Numbered from the stretch's first letter, positions 39,141 through 47,664 are shown. The stretch: 64,000 nucleotides of DNA from Rhodoplanes sp. (GCF_013377085.1 NZ_JACAAX010000004.1:1-64000), one strand, 5' to 3'. The notes: generated by a model not told the origin, from the sequence alone. A program made the numbers and translations.

Positions 39141-40109
39141 ATGATGGACCGTCGTCGTTTCCTCACTGCCGCGCTCGGCACCGCGGCGTTCCCGCAGGCG
39201 CTCTCCACGTCCCTCTCGCCTGCGGCCGCGCAGGCCGCGTGGCAGCCGACCCGGATGGTGCAGATCTTCGTCGGCTTCCAGGCCGGCGGCGGCACCGACG
39301 TGATCGCCCGGCTCTATGCTGCGGCGGCGGACGAGCTCGCGCCCGTGAAGTTCGTCGTGATAAACCGCCCCGGTGGCGCCGGCGCCATCGCGGCCGATGT
39401 GGTCGCGCATCTCGAGCCGGACGGCTACTCGCTGCTGCTCGGCGGCGGCAGCGAGAGCACGACGCTGCCGCACTATACCAAGCTCAACTACAAGCTCGAC
39501 GACTTTGCCGCGATCGGCCGGGTCAATCGCGAGCACATGGTGCTGGTGACCAGCCGCAAGGGGCAGCTCGACAGCGTCGACGCGCTGGTGAAGTACGCCA
39601 AGGCGAACCCCGGCAGGCTCGCCTACGGCTCGTCCGGCGTCGGCGGCATCCTGCATGCCGGCTTCCAGGCGTTCGAGAAGGCGGCCGGCATCGAGCTGAA
39701 CCACGTGCCCTACCGGGGCGGCGCCGACGCCTTCAAGGACGTGCTCGGCGGCAGCATCGCGATGACCCTGGTGATTCCGGCCGAGGCGAAGTCGCAATAC
39801 GACGCCGGCAACGCCTATATCCTGGCGACGTTCTCGGACCGCAGCACGATCATTCCCGACGTGAAGGGCATGTCGGAGCTCGGCTACGACATGACCATGG
39901 ACAACATGAAGGGCCTGCTGATCTCGTCGCGCACGCCGGAGCCGATCATCCGTTGGCACCGTGAGATGTTCGACAAGGTGATGAAGAGCGAGCGGATGGC
40001 GGAGCTCGCCAGGCGCATGAATGTCGAGCTCGGCTATCTCGACGGCCCGGCCTTCATGAAGGCGATGGCCGACACCTCGAACACCGTGCTGGCGCTCCGG
40101 CGCGGATGA
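39141..40109 (+). CDS. Tripartite tricarboxylate transporter binding protein (Bug/TctC)
   Basis: A 322-residue periplasmic binding protein with a twin-arginine-like signal (MDRRRFLTAAL, then hydrophobic to AAAQA). The Bug family motif is present: IFVGFQAGGGTDVIARL, VINRPGGAGAIAADVVA, YGSSGVGG and HVPYRGGADAF. TctA and TctB membrane partners are absent nearby, as is common for Bug proteins in proteobacteria. The ligand is probably a carboxylate linked to the adjacent dehydrogenases. Confidence 0.9.
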   Translation: MMDRRRFLTAALGTAAFPQALSTSLSPAAAQAAWQPTRMVQIFVGFQAGGGTDVIARLYAAAADELAPVKFVVINRPGGAGAIAADVVAHLEPDGYSLLLGGGSESTTLPHYTKLNYKLDDFAAIGRVNREHMVLVTSRKGQLDSVDALVKYAKANPGRLAYGSSGVGGILHAGFQAFEKAAGIELNHVPYRGGADAFKDVLGGSIAMTLVIPAEAKSQYDAGNAYILATFSDRSTIIPDVKGMSELGYDMTMDNMKGLLISSRTPEPIIRWHREMFDKVMKSERMAELARRMNVELGYLDGPAFMKAMADTSNTVLALRRG

Positions 40110-40135
40110 TACGGGGTCCGGGTTTTCGTTTGGGG

Positions 40136-40238
40136 GTCATTCCGGGGCGCTGCGAAGCAGCGAGCCCGGAATCCAGAGACGAATTCCGAGCGTGTGGTTG
40201 GATTCCGGGTCCGGCGCTCCGCGCCGTCCCGGAATGAC
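40136..40238. repeat. Palindromic repeat type A (copy 4)
   Basis: GTCATTCCGGGGCGCTGCG at the left and CGTCCCGGAATGAC at the right, with GGAATCCAGA / TTGGATTCC inside. It lies between the Bug-type gene and the beta-hydroxyacid dehydrogenase gene. Confidence 0.85.
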
Positions 40239-40292
40239 CAATGGATGATCCGTGCGGAACTCAAAGGCCCAACGACAGGGGGACGTGACGGC

Positions 40293-41198
40293 ATGGCGGC
40301 ACCGCAGGTCGCATTCATCGGGCTCGGCGTGATGGGCGCCGGCATGGCCGCCAATCTGGCGCGCAAGGGCTTTCCGCTCGCCGTGTTCAATCGTACGCCC
40401 GAGAAGGCGACACCCGTCGTGGCGCTCGGCGCCACGCTCGTGGGTTCCGCCGCCGAAGCGGCGCGCGGCGCCGACGTGGTGTTCCTCTGCCTGCCGGCGA
40501 CCGAGGACGTCGCCGCGGTGTTGTTCGGCGAGGGCGGCATCGCCGTCGTGATGAATCCCGGCGCCGTCGTCATCGACACCAGCACCATCGATCCGGTGGC
40601 GACCCGCGAGCTCGCGGCGCGTCTCGCCGCGCAAAGCATCGCCATGCTGGACAGTCCGGTTTCGGGCGGCCAGAAGGGTGCCGCCGACGGCACCCTCTCC
40701 TGCATGGTGGGCGGGCCGGCCGACGTGCTGGCGCAGGTGCGGCCCTGCCTCGAGGCGATCGCGACGACCATCGTCCATATCGGCGACGCCGGCGCCGGAC
40801 AGGTGGCAAAAGCCTGCAACCAGATCTGTGTCGCCGCCAACATGCTGGGCGCCAGCGAGGCGGTCGCTCTGGCGCTGAGCATGGGCGTCGACCCCAGGCG
40901 GGTGCGCGAGGCGCTGCTCGGCGGGGCGGCGAAGAGCACGGTGCTAGAGCGGCATGCGCTTCGCCTGATCGAGCGCGATTTCAAGCCGGGCTTCCGCGCC
41001 GCCCTGATGGAGAAGGATCTGCGCATCGCCGTCGAGGCGATGAACCGGACCCTCGTCTACGCGCCGGTCTCGGCCGGCATCCATCAGCTCCTGAAAGCGC
41101 TGCTGCAGACCGGCCGCGCCGACCTCGACTGGGGCGCCGTCGGCGCGCTCATCCAGGAGCTGTCGGGCATTGCGCCGGAGACGGGGACGAAGGGTTAG
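40293..41198 (+). CDS. Beta-hydroxyacid dehydrogenase (GlxR/HIBADH family)
   Basis: A 301-residue NAD(P)-dependent enzyme. The Rossmann motif GLGVMGAGMAANLARKG starts near residue 10, the DSPVSGGQKGAADGTLSCMVGG substrate loop is split across residues ~118-140, and the catalytic Lys is in AGQVAKACNQICVAAN. The family includes tartronate semialdehyde reductase and 3-hydroxyisobutyrate dehydrogenase. Tartronate semialdehyde reduction would fit glyoxylate from purine breakdown, but no glyoxylate carboligase is in the window. A GGGGGA site precedes the ATG. Confidence 0.87.
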   Translation: MAAPQVAFIGLGVMGAGMAANLARKGFPLAVFNRTPEKATPVVALGATLVGSAAEAARGADVVFLCLPATEDVAAVLFGEGGIAVVMNPGAVVIDTSTIDPVATRELAARLAAQSIAMLDSPVSGGQKGAADGTLSCMVGGPADVLAQVRPCLEAIATTIVHIGDAGAGQVAKACNQICVAANMLGASEAVALALSMGVDPRRVREALLGGAAKSTVLERHALRLIERDFKPGFRAALMEKDLRIAVEAMNRTLVYAPVSAGIHQLLKALLQTGRADLDWGAVGALIQELSGIAPETGTKG

Positions 41199-41240
41199 GA
41201 CCCCGCCTATTGAGACTCAAGCAGCCGCCCCGATCTCCGC

Positions 41241-41302
41241 TCATTCCCGCGCAAGCGGGAATCCAGATGCGGGGCACTGGGTCCCCGCTTTCGCGGGGAC
41301 GA
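41241..41302. repeat. Short double-hairpin repeat (type D)
   Basis: Two hairpins, CCCGCGCAAGCGGG and TCCCCGCTTTCGCGGGGA, are spaced about 35 bases apart in the convergent gap between the dehydrogenase and the binding-protein gene. It is a probable bidirectional terminator; the ATTCCCGC-type sequence is common in this kind of genome. Confidence 0.75.
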
Positions 41303-41322
41303 GCGGACAATTCAATTCGGAC

Positions 41323-42324
41323 TCACTGCAGATACGCATTCGTGTAATACGCGCCCGGCTCCTTGCGGACCTTCAGGTTGCCGGTCTCGGCCAGGAGATC
41401 GAGGCAGGCCGTCCAGGTCGCCTCGTCCTGCCAGCCGATCGGCTTGCCGGCGGGCGCGTTGGTCGAGGCCATGGTGGCGCGCACCTGACGCTCGAGCACG
41501 CCCGGGTCCTCCTTCAGGGTCAGGTATTTTTGGAAGATCTGCGCGGCGCCGGCCGGATCCGCGATGGCGTCGGCATAGCCCTTGGCGGTGGCGCGCAGCA
41601 CTTTTCGGACGAGCTCGGGGTTCTGTTCCGCCCAGGCAGCGTTGGCGATCAGCGCCGCGCCCGGCACCTTCAGGCCGAAGGCGCCGACGTCGAGCACGTT
41701 GAACTTGACGCCGGTGACATGCTCCATCTTGGGCAGATCGTTGGTGAGGAACACGGCCATGGCGTCGATCCGGCGGGCGAGGAATTGGGCGGCGCGGGCG
41801 GAATTGTCCATCTGGACGCGGGTCACCTTGTCGATGTCGACGCCGTTGATCTTCAGGAACGGCCGCACCATGTCCGAAAACGTCTCGCCGACCGAGATCG
41901 CCAGCGTCTTGCCCTCGAGATCCTTCGGCGTCTTCAGCGCCACCTCGGGGAACGAGATCACGCCCATCGGCGTGCTGGTTTGATAGAGCGCGACCAGCTT
42001 GACGGGCAGGTCCTGGCTCACCGCCTGCACGGCGTTCACGGCGGGGCCATAGGCGAACTGCTCCTGGCCGATGCCGACCATCTTGATCACCGTGAGCGCG
42101 CCGGAGCCCTCGGCGAGCTCGACGTTGAGCCCCTCGGCCTTGTAGTAGCCCTTGTCGAGGGCGACGAAGAGCGGCGCGTACTCGCCCTTCAGCTTCCAGG
42201 TGAAGCGGATCGTGATCTTGTCGGACGCCGTCTGCGCGGCGGCGGGGGTGCCGCCGATCAGCAGAGAGGCCGGCAGCAGCGCCGCGAGTGCGGCAGCACA
42301 GATCAGGCGTCGGATCGGTCGCAT
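41323..42324 (-). CDS. ABC substrate-binding protein, NMT1/THI5-like (second copy)
   Basis: A 333-residue periplasmic protein with a signal peptide (RRLICAAALAALLPASLL, cleavage near AAAQT). It shares LDKGYYKAEGLNVEL with the protein at 21200 but is otherwise clearly different. No permease or ATPase is adjacent. It follows the split TPP decarboxylase genes on the same strand (65-base gap), so the substrate may be an acid decarboxylated by them. Confidence 0.85.
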   Translation of the reverse strand: MRPIRRLICAAALAALLPASLLIGGTPAAAQTASDKITIRFTWKLKGEYAPLFVALDKGYYKAEGLNVELAEGSGALTVIKMVGIGQEQFAYGPAVNAVQAVSQDLPVKLVALYQTSTPMGVISFPEVALKTPKDLEGKTLAISVGETFSDMVRPFLKINGVDIDKVTRVQMDNSARAAQFLARRIDAMAVFLTNDLPKMEHVTGVKFNVLDVGAFGLKVPGAALIANAAWAEQNPELVRKVLRATAKGYADAIADPAGAAQIFQKYLTLKEDPGVLERQVRATMASTNAPAGKPIGWQDEATWTACLDLLAETGNLKVRKEPGAYYTNAYLQ

Positions 42325-42389
42325 CGTGGTCCCCGTAAAAGCCGCTCCAGGCGGGTCGACGTCCCAATACGCGCGGGCCGGCCCGCGCC

Positions 42390-42992
42390 TCAATATCCCT
42401 GCGGACCGAACACCGTGATGCCGAGACGTCGTTCCAGCGCCCGGCCGAAGCGGTATTTCATTTCCGGGCCCTCGTACGGCATCGGCGGAATCGCGCGATG
42501 CGACGGGTCCGGCTCGACCCGTAGATTAGCAAATACCGGACCATCGCCGGCCAGGATCGACGGCAGCGCGGCCTCCAGGCTCGCCGTATCGGACACTGTC
42601 GCGGTCCGCCCGATCCCGGCCGCCTGCGCCATCGCGGCATAATCGGTGCGGCCGCGATTGATCATCGGCACGGCGCCGACCGTCTGGTAGACGCCGTTGT
42701 CGACCAGAAAGTGGCGCAGGTTCTTCGGCGCCTGCTGCGCCTCGGTGAGCAGGCAGCCGAGGTTCATGCACAACGACCCGTCGGCGTTGATCACCCAGAC
42801 GGGCAGGTCCGGTTTCGCCAGCGCCAGCCCGAGGGCAAAGCTCGCCGCGAAGCCCATGGCGCCGTGCATGTAGAACGTGTCCTCGCTCGCGGTCGCCGCC
42901 CACCACTCGTTGGCGGCCATCCCGAGCGCGCACACCACGGCCGCCTCGCCGCGGTGCTTCGCCAGGATCGAAAGCGCCTCGCTGGCCCTCAT
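42390..42992 (-). CDS. TPP-dependent decarboxylase, C-terminal (beta) subunit
   Basis: A 200-residue protein equal to the C-terminal TPP-binding domain of pyruvate-decarboxylase-like enzymes, as in the beta subunit of sulfopyruvate decarboxylase. The cofactor region is VINADGSLCMNLGCL...KNL, a variant of the GDG(x)nN motif with ADG for GDG. It starts inside the stop of the alpha subunit gene (ATGA), so the two are made together. Possible substrates are sulfopyruvate, phosphonopyruvate or another 2-oxo acid. Confidence 0.83.
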   Translation of the reverse strand: MRASEALSILAKHRGEAAVVCALGMAANEWWAATASEDTFYMHGAMGFAASFALGLALAKPDLPVWVINADGSLCMNLGCLLTEAQQAPKNLRHFLVDNGVYQTVGAVPMINRGRTDYAAMAQAAGIGRTATVSDTASLEAALPSILAGDGPVFANLRVEPDPSHRAIPPMPYEGPEMKYRFGRALERRLGITVFGPQGY

Positions 42993-43492
42993 GGCGCGCG
43001 GCCCTTCACCAGCTTGCGGGCCAGGAACAGCACGAAGGGCCGCTTCTGCAGCCGGCAGGTCTCGTAGGCGTCGGGGATGCAGTCGAGATCCTCGGCGCGC
43101 TCGACCACATGGTATGGAAAGTCGTAGGCGTCGAGCACGGCCAAGGTGCGGCGGCCCTGCACCTCCTGATAGATGCGGTGATCGTCGATCGAGCCGCGAC
43201 GGCTCGCCACGATGAACACCGGAATCTGGTGGCGCAGATTGAGGGTGGCGAGCTCGCCCGTGCAGGTCAAAAGCCCGGTCGCGCCCATCACGGCCGCGGC
43301 GCGCACGCCGCCAAAGAAGGCGCCCGAGCAGATCGCGATCGCCTCGGCCTCGCGCGCCACCGGCACGTGCCGGATCTCCGGGTCCTTGTCGATCCGCCCG
43401 ATCAGTGGCGCCACCCAGTCGTCCGGCAGCGTCGCCGCGAGCGTGACGCCCGCTTTGCGCAGTTGGTCGTGGATCGCGTCGTTCACGTCCAT
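42989..43492 (-). CDS. TPP-dependent decarboxylase, N-terminal (alpha) subunit
   Basis: A 167-residue pyrimidine-domain subunit. It contains VAREAEAIAICSGAFFGGVRAA, with the conserved Glu that activates TPP, and MGATGLLTCTGELATLNLRHQIPVF-like sequence typical of ComD-type proteins. It pairs with the downstream beta subunit. The start MDVNDAIHD was chosen because homologues begin there; an in-frame ATG/other start lies 24 bases upstream. The gene is divergent from ubiD. Confidence 0.83.
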   Translation of the reverse strand: MDVNDAIHDQLRKAGVTLAATLPDDWVAPLIGRIDKDPEIRHVPVAREAEAIAICSGAFFGGVRAAAVMGATGLLTCTGELATLNLRHQIPVFIVASRRGSIDDHRIYQEVQGRRTLAVLDAYDFPYHVVERAEDLDCIPDAYETCRLQKRPFVLFLARKLVKGRAP

Positions 43493-43580
43493 GCCGTGCG
43501 ACTCGCCTGAACACATCGGCGGCGATCATGGCCGACCGCGCCGCGCCGGCGCAAGCCGGCGTCGCAGGGCACGGCGCAGT

Positions 43581-43610
43581 TTGACGCTGAGGGCGGCCGC
43601 TGCCTAAGGT
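43581..43610 (+). promoter_or_regulatory. Possible sigma-70 promoter for the ubiD-like gene
   Basis: TTGACG at 43581-43586 and TAAGGT at 43605-43610 are 18 bases apart, in the divergent gap upstream of the UbiD-family gene. The -35 box is good and the -10 box is weak. No operator was recognised. Confidence 0.3.
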
Positions 43611-43666
43611 CGCCGGTCTTCGCGCCGCCCCCTGCCCGGTGGCCGACCAGCGAGCCGAGAAAACCG

Positions 43667-45025
43667 ATGACGGACCGGATCGACGACCTCCGCAGCTTCA
43701 TGGTGCTGCTCCGTAAAAAGGGCCTGCTGTGCGAGATCACCACGTCGGTCGATCCGGTGCACGAGCTCGGTGCTGTCCTGCGCGCCTGCGAGCAGGACGG
43801 GAAGGCGGCCTACTTCCATCGGGTGGCCGGCTCGTCCGTGCCGGTGCTGGGCAGCGCACTCGGCTCGCACGAGCGCATCGCGCTCGCCGTGGGGGCGTCT
43901 CGCGAAAACCTCGGCGAGGTGCTGGAGGCGGCGACCCGCGCCCCGGTGCCGCCGCGCCCGATCGACGGGCCGGCGCCGTGTCAGGAGATCGTCGAGACCG
44001 AGGTCGATCTCGGCACCCTGCCGGTGCCGACGCACGCGCCCAAGGACGGCGGGCCCTACATCAACGCCGGCGTCGTCATCGCGCGCGATCCGGTCAGCGG
44101 CCGCCACAACCTCTCCTATGTGCGCCTGCAGGTGAAGGGACGGGACCGCATCGGCGTCAACCTCAACACCTGGCGCCATCTGCTGGAGTTCTTCGAGGCG
44201 GCCGAGAGACAAGGGCAAAACCTGCCGTTCTGCGTCGCCATCGGGGTCGACCCGGCCCTGATGATCGCGGCGGCCTATCGCTACGACGGCGACGAGTACG
44301 AGATCGCCGGCGCGCTGCGCGGGGAGCCGACGCCCGTGGTGCGTGCAAAAACCTGCGACGTGCTGGTGCCGGCGACCGCCGAGATCGTGCTGGAATGCGA
44401 GATCATCTCCGGCGAGCGCGAGGCCGAGGGGCCGATGGCCGAGTACACGGGCCACTACTCGGGCGTGCATCCGCAGCCGGTCGGCCGCGTCAAGGCGATC
44501 ACGCATCGGCGCGACCCGATCTTTCAGACCACGGCCGGCGCCTCGTTCGAGCATCTGCTGCTCGGCACCGCGGTGACGCGCGAGCCGAAGCTGAAGCATC
44601 TTTGCCGGCAGGCCTCGCCGCGGGTGCGCGAGGCCTATCTGCCGCCCTTCGCCTCGGGTTTTCTCGCCTTGATCGCCATGCAGGAGCCGCGCCCCGGAGA
44701 GGCGCGCACAGTCGGTCTCGCGGCGCTCAACGCCCACGTCAACATCAACACCGTCGTGATCGTCGACACCGATGTCGACGTATTCAATCCGACCGAGGTG
44801 TTCTGGGCGCTGTCGACCCGGGTGCGTTGGGAGCGCGATCAGGTGGTGATCCCGGGCACGCTCGGCAACGAGCTGCACCCGGCGGCGGACCGCACCGGCG
44901 TGATCGCCAAGACCATCATCGACGCGACGCTCGCCCCCGAGCTGCGCGGCGCCTACAGCAAGATTGTCTATCCGAAGGTCGATCTCGCGGCCCTGCTGGC
45001 AGGGCAGAGACCGAAGGGGGAGTGA
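43667..45025 (+). CDS. UbiD family prenylated-FMN decarboxylase
   Basis: A 452-residue (de)carboxylase of the UbiD family, which uses prenylated FMN on aromatic or alpha,beta-unsaturated acids. Motifs: INAGVVIARDPVSGRHNLSY, the catalytic E..R..E set in ECEIISGEREAEG followed by MAEYTGHYSG, and late GNELHPAADRTGVIAKTI. The UbiX prenyl-FMN synthase is not in the window. Being divergent from the TPP decarboxylase suggests a shared catabolic route. The substrate is unknown. Confidence 0.9.
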   Translation: MTDRIDDLRSFMVLLRKKGLLCEITTSVDPVHELGAVLRACEQDGKAAYFHRVAGSSVPVLGSALGSHERIALAVGASRENLGEVLEAATRAPVPPRPIDGPAPCQEIVETEVDLGTLPVPTHAPKDGGPYINAGVVIARDPVSGRHNLSYVRLQVKGRDRIGVNLNTWRHLLEFFEAAERQGQNLPFCVAIGVDPALMIAAAYRYDGDEYEIAGALRGEPTPVVRAKTCDVLVPATAEIVLECEIISGEREAEGPMAEYTGHYSGVHPQPVGRVKAITHRRDPIFQTTAGASFEHLLLGTAVTREPKLKHLCRQASPRVREAYLPPFASGFLALIAMQEPRPGEARTVGLAALNAHVNINTVVIVDTDVDVFNPTEVFWALSTRVRWERDQVVIPGTLGNELHPAADRTGVIAKTIIDATLAPELRGAYSKIVYPKVDLAALLAGQRPKGE

Positions 45026-45080
45026 GGTTAGGGTGCCGCGTTTCCTTCCCCTCTCCCCAGTGGAGGGCTTTGCATGATCC

Positions 45081-45183
45081 GTCATTCCGGGGCGCGCCGA
45101 AGGCGCGAACCCGGAATCCAACCCCGAACTCGGCATTCCGGGCTGGATTCCGGGTTCGGCGCTGCGCGCCGCCCCGGAATGAC
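45081..45183. repeat. Palindromic repeat type A (copy 5)
   Basis: GTCATTCCGGGGCGCGCCG at the left and GCGCCGCCCCGGAATGAC at the right, with GGAATCCAAC / GCTGGATTCC inside. It is in the convergent gap of ubiD and the TRAP gene. Outside it, GAGGGCTTTGC and GCAAAGCCCTC (45063 and 45191) extend the inverted repeat. Confidence 0.85.
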
Positions 45184-45221
45184 CAGTTTGCGCAAAGCCC
45201 TCTTTGGGAGAGGGTAAGACC

Positions 45222-46232
45222 CTACACCAGCTTGCCGACGTGCTTCTCCAGCAGCGCCCAGGCCTTGTCGCCGTAGACGCCCTTCCAGCGCGTATAGAAG
45301 CCGGCGAGCGGCGTCTTGAAGCCGGCGGTGTCGCAGTCGTTGACGATCATGCCCTTGCTCTTCAGGACTCCGACCGCCTCGTCCGTCAGCTTCGCCACGT
45401 CCTGGCGCTGGGCCAGCGCCATCGTCTTGGCGTGCTTCTCGACCACCGCCTTGAGGTCGTCCGGCAGCGTGCTCCACGCCTTGGTGCTCGCCGTGAACGT
45501 GAAGCCGGACCACCAATGGTTGGTGAGGGAGAGATAGGTCTGCACCTCGTAGAGCTTCATCAGCACGATCAGGCCGAGCGGGTCGGTCTGGCCGTCGCAG
45601 GTCTTGTCCTTGAGCACCTCGTAGAGGCGGTTCAGCGTGAAGGTCTTCGGCTTGGCGCCGAGCGTCTCGAAGAAGTCCACCGTCATCTTCTGCACCGGCG
45701 TGCGGATCGTCATGCCGGCCAGATCCGCGACCGAGTTGATCGGCTTGGTGCTGGTGGTGAGGTGATGGAAGCCGTTGTCGAGCCAGTAGCGGAACGAGTA
45801 GATGCCCTTGGCCAGGAGCTCGGCGTGGATGTAGTCGCCGAGGTCGCCGTCGAGCGCCTTGAACACCTCGGCCGGCGACTTGAACGTGAAGGGCAGGCCG
45901 GGAATCTCGGCGACCGGCACCAGGGGGCCGAGCACGTTGCCGGCGTTGTAGAGCTCGAGCTCGCCGCTCTGCACCATCTCCAGCATCTTGCTGTCGGAGC
46001 CGAGCGCGCCGGCGCCGTGCACCGCGATCTGCAGGCGGCCGTTGGTCTCGGCCCGGATGGCGTCGGCCATCTCCTTCAGGCGGATGTAGTTCGGGCTGTC
46101 GAGCGGCTGGCTGAGGCCGAGGCGCCAGGTGATGTCGGCGGCGCGGGCACGCGTGCCGATGACGGCTGCCGCCGCGGTCCCGGCCAGGACGGCACGGCGC
46201 GAAAGACGGGTCGAACCGATGAGGCTGTTCAT
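45222..46232 (-). CDS. TRAP transporter substrate-binding protein DctP
   Basis: A 336-residue periplasmic binding protein of the DctP family with a twin-arginine-type signal (STRLSRRAVLAGTAAAAV). Family motifs include WRLGLSQPLDSPNYIRLKEMAD, VHGAGALGSDSKMLEMVQSGELE, GMTIRTPV and DGQTDPL. The small and large membrane subunits DctQ and DctM are not beside it. The usual ligands are C4-dicarboxylates, keto acids or aromatic acids; the UbiD and TPP genes suggest an acid. Confidence 0.9.
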   Translation of the reverse strand: MNSLIGSTRLSRRAVLAGTAAAAVIGTRARAADITWRLGLSQPLDSPNYIRLKEMADAIRAETNGRLQIAVHGAGALGSDSKMLEMVQSGELELYNAGNVLGPLVPVAEIPGLPFTFKSPAEVFKALDGDLGDYIHAELLAKGIYSFRYWLDNGFHHLTTSTKPINSVADLAGMTIRTPVQKMTVDFFETLGAKPKTFTLNRLYEVLKDKTCDGQTDPLGLIVLMKLYEVQTYLSLTNHWWSGFTFTASTKAWSTLPDDLKAVVEKHAKTMALAQRQDVAKLTDEAVGVLKSKGMIVNDCDTAGFKTPLAGFYTRWKGVYGDKAWALLEKHVGKLV

Positions 46233-46372
46233 GGCATTCCCCGATGGATTATGGGTTGCTTTGAAAACAGGGAAGCGTCAGGCGAGACGTCGAGAGCGAC
46301 GCTGCCCGAAACGCTAGCATGGTGCTCAACCGCTGGGCGATCCCGGTAAAACGCGGATCTGTGCGGCGGCCT

Positions 46373-46387
46373 TGGTATGAAGAGTGC
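46373..46387 (+). promoter_or_regulatory. Weak sigma-54-like site before ureE
   Basis: TGGTATGAAGAGTGC keeps the GG and GC at correct 12-base spacing but departs from TGGCAYG-N4-TTGC at two positions. Transcription would start near 46399, just before the ribosome site of ureE. Its placement fits nitrogen control of ureEFG but the match is marginal. Confidence 0.25.
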
Positions 46388-46415
46388 GACGAAACGGCGC
46401 GGAGCGAGGACGAGG

Positions 46416-46958
46416 ATGTTGCGAGCCACGACTGTCTTGCCGAGCGGAACCGCGGCGCCGTCCGCGGTCGTCGACCGGGTCCTGCTCGACGCCGATGCGC
46501 GGCATCGCCGCCGCTTGGTGATGACCGGCGAGGGCGGAACGACCTTCCTGCTCGATCTCGCCGAGGCGACGCGGCTGCGCGACGGCGACGGCCTGCTCCT
46601 GGAGAACGGCTCGGTCGTGATTGTCGCGGCGCAGCCCGAGGCCCTGGTCGAGGTGGCGGCCAAAAGCCCGGCCGATCTAGCCCGCCTGGCCTGGCACATC
46701 GGCAATCGCCACACCGATGTGCAGATCGTCGGCGACCGTCTGCGCCTGCGCCGAGACCACGTGCTGGAGGACATGCTGCGCGGCCTCGGCGCCGTGCTCG
46801 CGCCCGTCGAGGCGCCGTTCGATCCCGAGACGGGCGCCTATGATCATGGGCCGGCCCATGGGCATGCCCACGATCACCACCACGGCCACGATCGCGGCCA
46901 CAATCGCGATCGCGACCACGCGCACCCGCATGGGCATGACCATTCGCATGGCGGCTGA
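46416..46958 (+). CDS. ureE: Urease accessory nickel chaperone
   Basis: UreE delivers nickel to the urease maturation complex. The 180-residue protein starts MLRATTVLP, includes the GDGLLLENGSVVIVAA barrel part and the metal-site region LAWHIGNRHTDVQI followed by DHVLEDML. The last 35 residues are a metal-binding tail with about 15 histidines (HGHAHDHHHGHDRGH). An ATG 39 bases upstream is in frame but homologues begin at this ATG, which has GGAG/GAGG behind it. Confidence 0.93.
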   Translation: MLRATTVLPSGTAAPSAVVDRVLLDADARHRRRLVMTGEGGTTFLLDLAEATRLRDGDGLLLENGSVVIVAAQPEALVEVAAKSPADLARLAWHIGNRHTDVQIVGDRLRLRRDHVLEDMLRGLGAVLAPVEAPFDPETGAYDHGPAHGHAHDHHHGHDRGHNRDRDHAHPHGHDHSHGG

Positions 46959-47664
46959 GCCGCAACCGGCCTCGGCGGCGCCGCTGCCGGCCGCCGGGCT
47001 GTACCGGCTGATGGCCTGGCTGTCGCCGTCCTTTCCGGTCGGGTCGTTCGCGTATTCGAGCGGGCTCGAATGGGCCGTCGAGGCGGGCGACGTACGCGAC
47101 GCCGCCAGCTTGCGCGGCTGGCTCGCCGTGATGGTGGCGGAGGGCGGCCTGTTTTGCGACGCGGCGCTGTTCGTCCACGCCCACGGCGCGGTCGTTCGCG
47201 ACGATGCAGCCCACGTCGCCGAAACGGCCGAGCTGGCGCTGGCGCTGGCGCCGTCGCGCGAGCGCTTCCTCGAGACGGTGACGCAGGGGAAGGCCTTCGT
47301 CATGGCGGTGCGCTCCGCCTGGCCGTGCGCCGCGCTCGACCGGCTGCCGCTCGGTCCGGACGGGGCGATCGCCTATCCGGTCGCCGTGGCGGTGGCCGCG
47401 GCCGGCCACGGCATTCCGCTCGCGCCGGCCCTGCACGCCTTCATGCATGCGCTGGTGGCGAATCTCATCTCGGCCGGGGTACGGCTGGTGCCACTCGGCC
47501 AAACCGACGGCCAGCGCGTGCTGGCCGCGCTGGAGGATCCGATCGCCGCCGCCGCAGCGCGGGCGCAGGCGACGCCGCTCGACGCCATCGGCAGCGCCGC
47601 CTTCCGGGCCGACCTCGCGGCGATGCGCCACGAGACCCAGTACACGCGGCTGTTCCGGAGCTGA
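46948..47664 (+). CDS. ureF: Urease accessory protein
   Basis: A 238-residue UreF, the GTPase-regulating part of the UreDFG urease activation complex. Markers are RLMAWLSPSFPVGSFAYSSGLEWAVEAG (split here as SFPVGSFAYSSGLE), GHGIPL and the C-terminal AAMRHETQYTRLFRS. The exact start is unsure because ATGs at 46930, 46936 and 46948 all fall in the His-coding tail of ureE; 46948 gives an 11-base overlap and the usual length. Confidence 0.92.
   Translation: MAAEPQPASAAPLPAAGLYRLMAWLSPSFPVGSFAYSSGLEWAVEAGDVRDAASLRGWLAVMVAEGGLFCDAALFVHAHGAVVRDDAAHVAETAELALALAPSRERFLETVTQGKAFVMAVRSAWPCAALDRLPLGPDGAIAYPVAVAVAAAGHGIPLAPALHAFMHALVANLISAGVRLVPLGQTDGQRVLAALEDPIAAAAARAQATPLDAIGSAAFRADLAAMRHETQYTRLFRS

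Noticed and set aside
42390-43492. Glyoxylate carboligase for the GlxR-type reductase
   Set aside because: The protein is split into two short subunits of the sulfopyruvate-decarboxylase type and lacks the central domain of glyoxylate carboligase.
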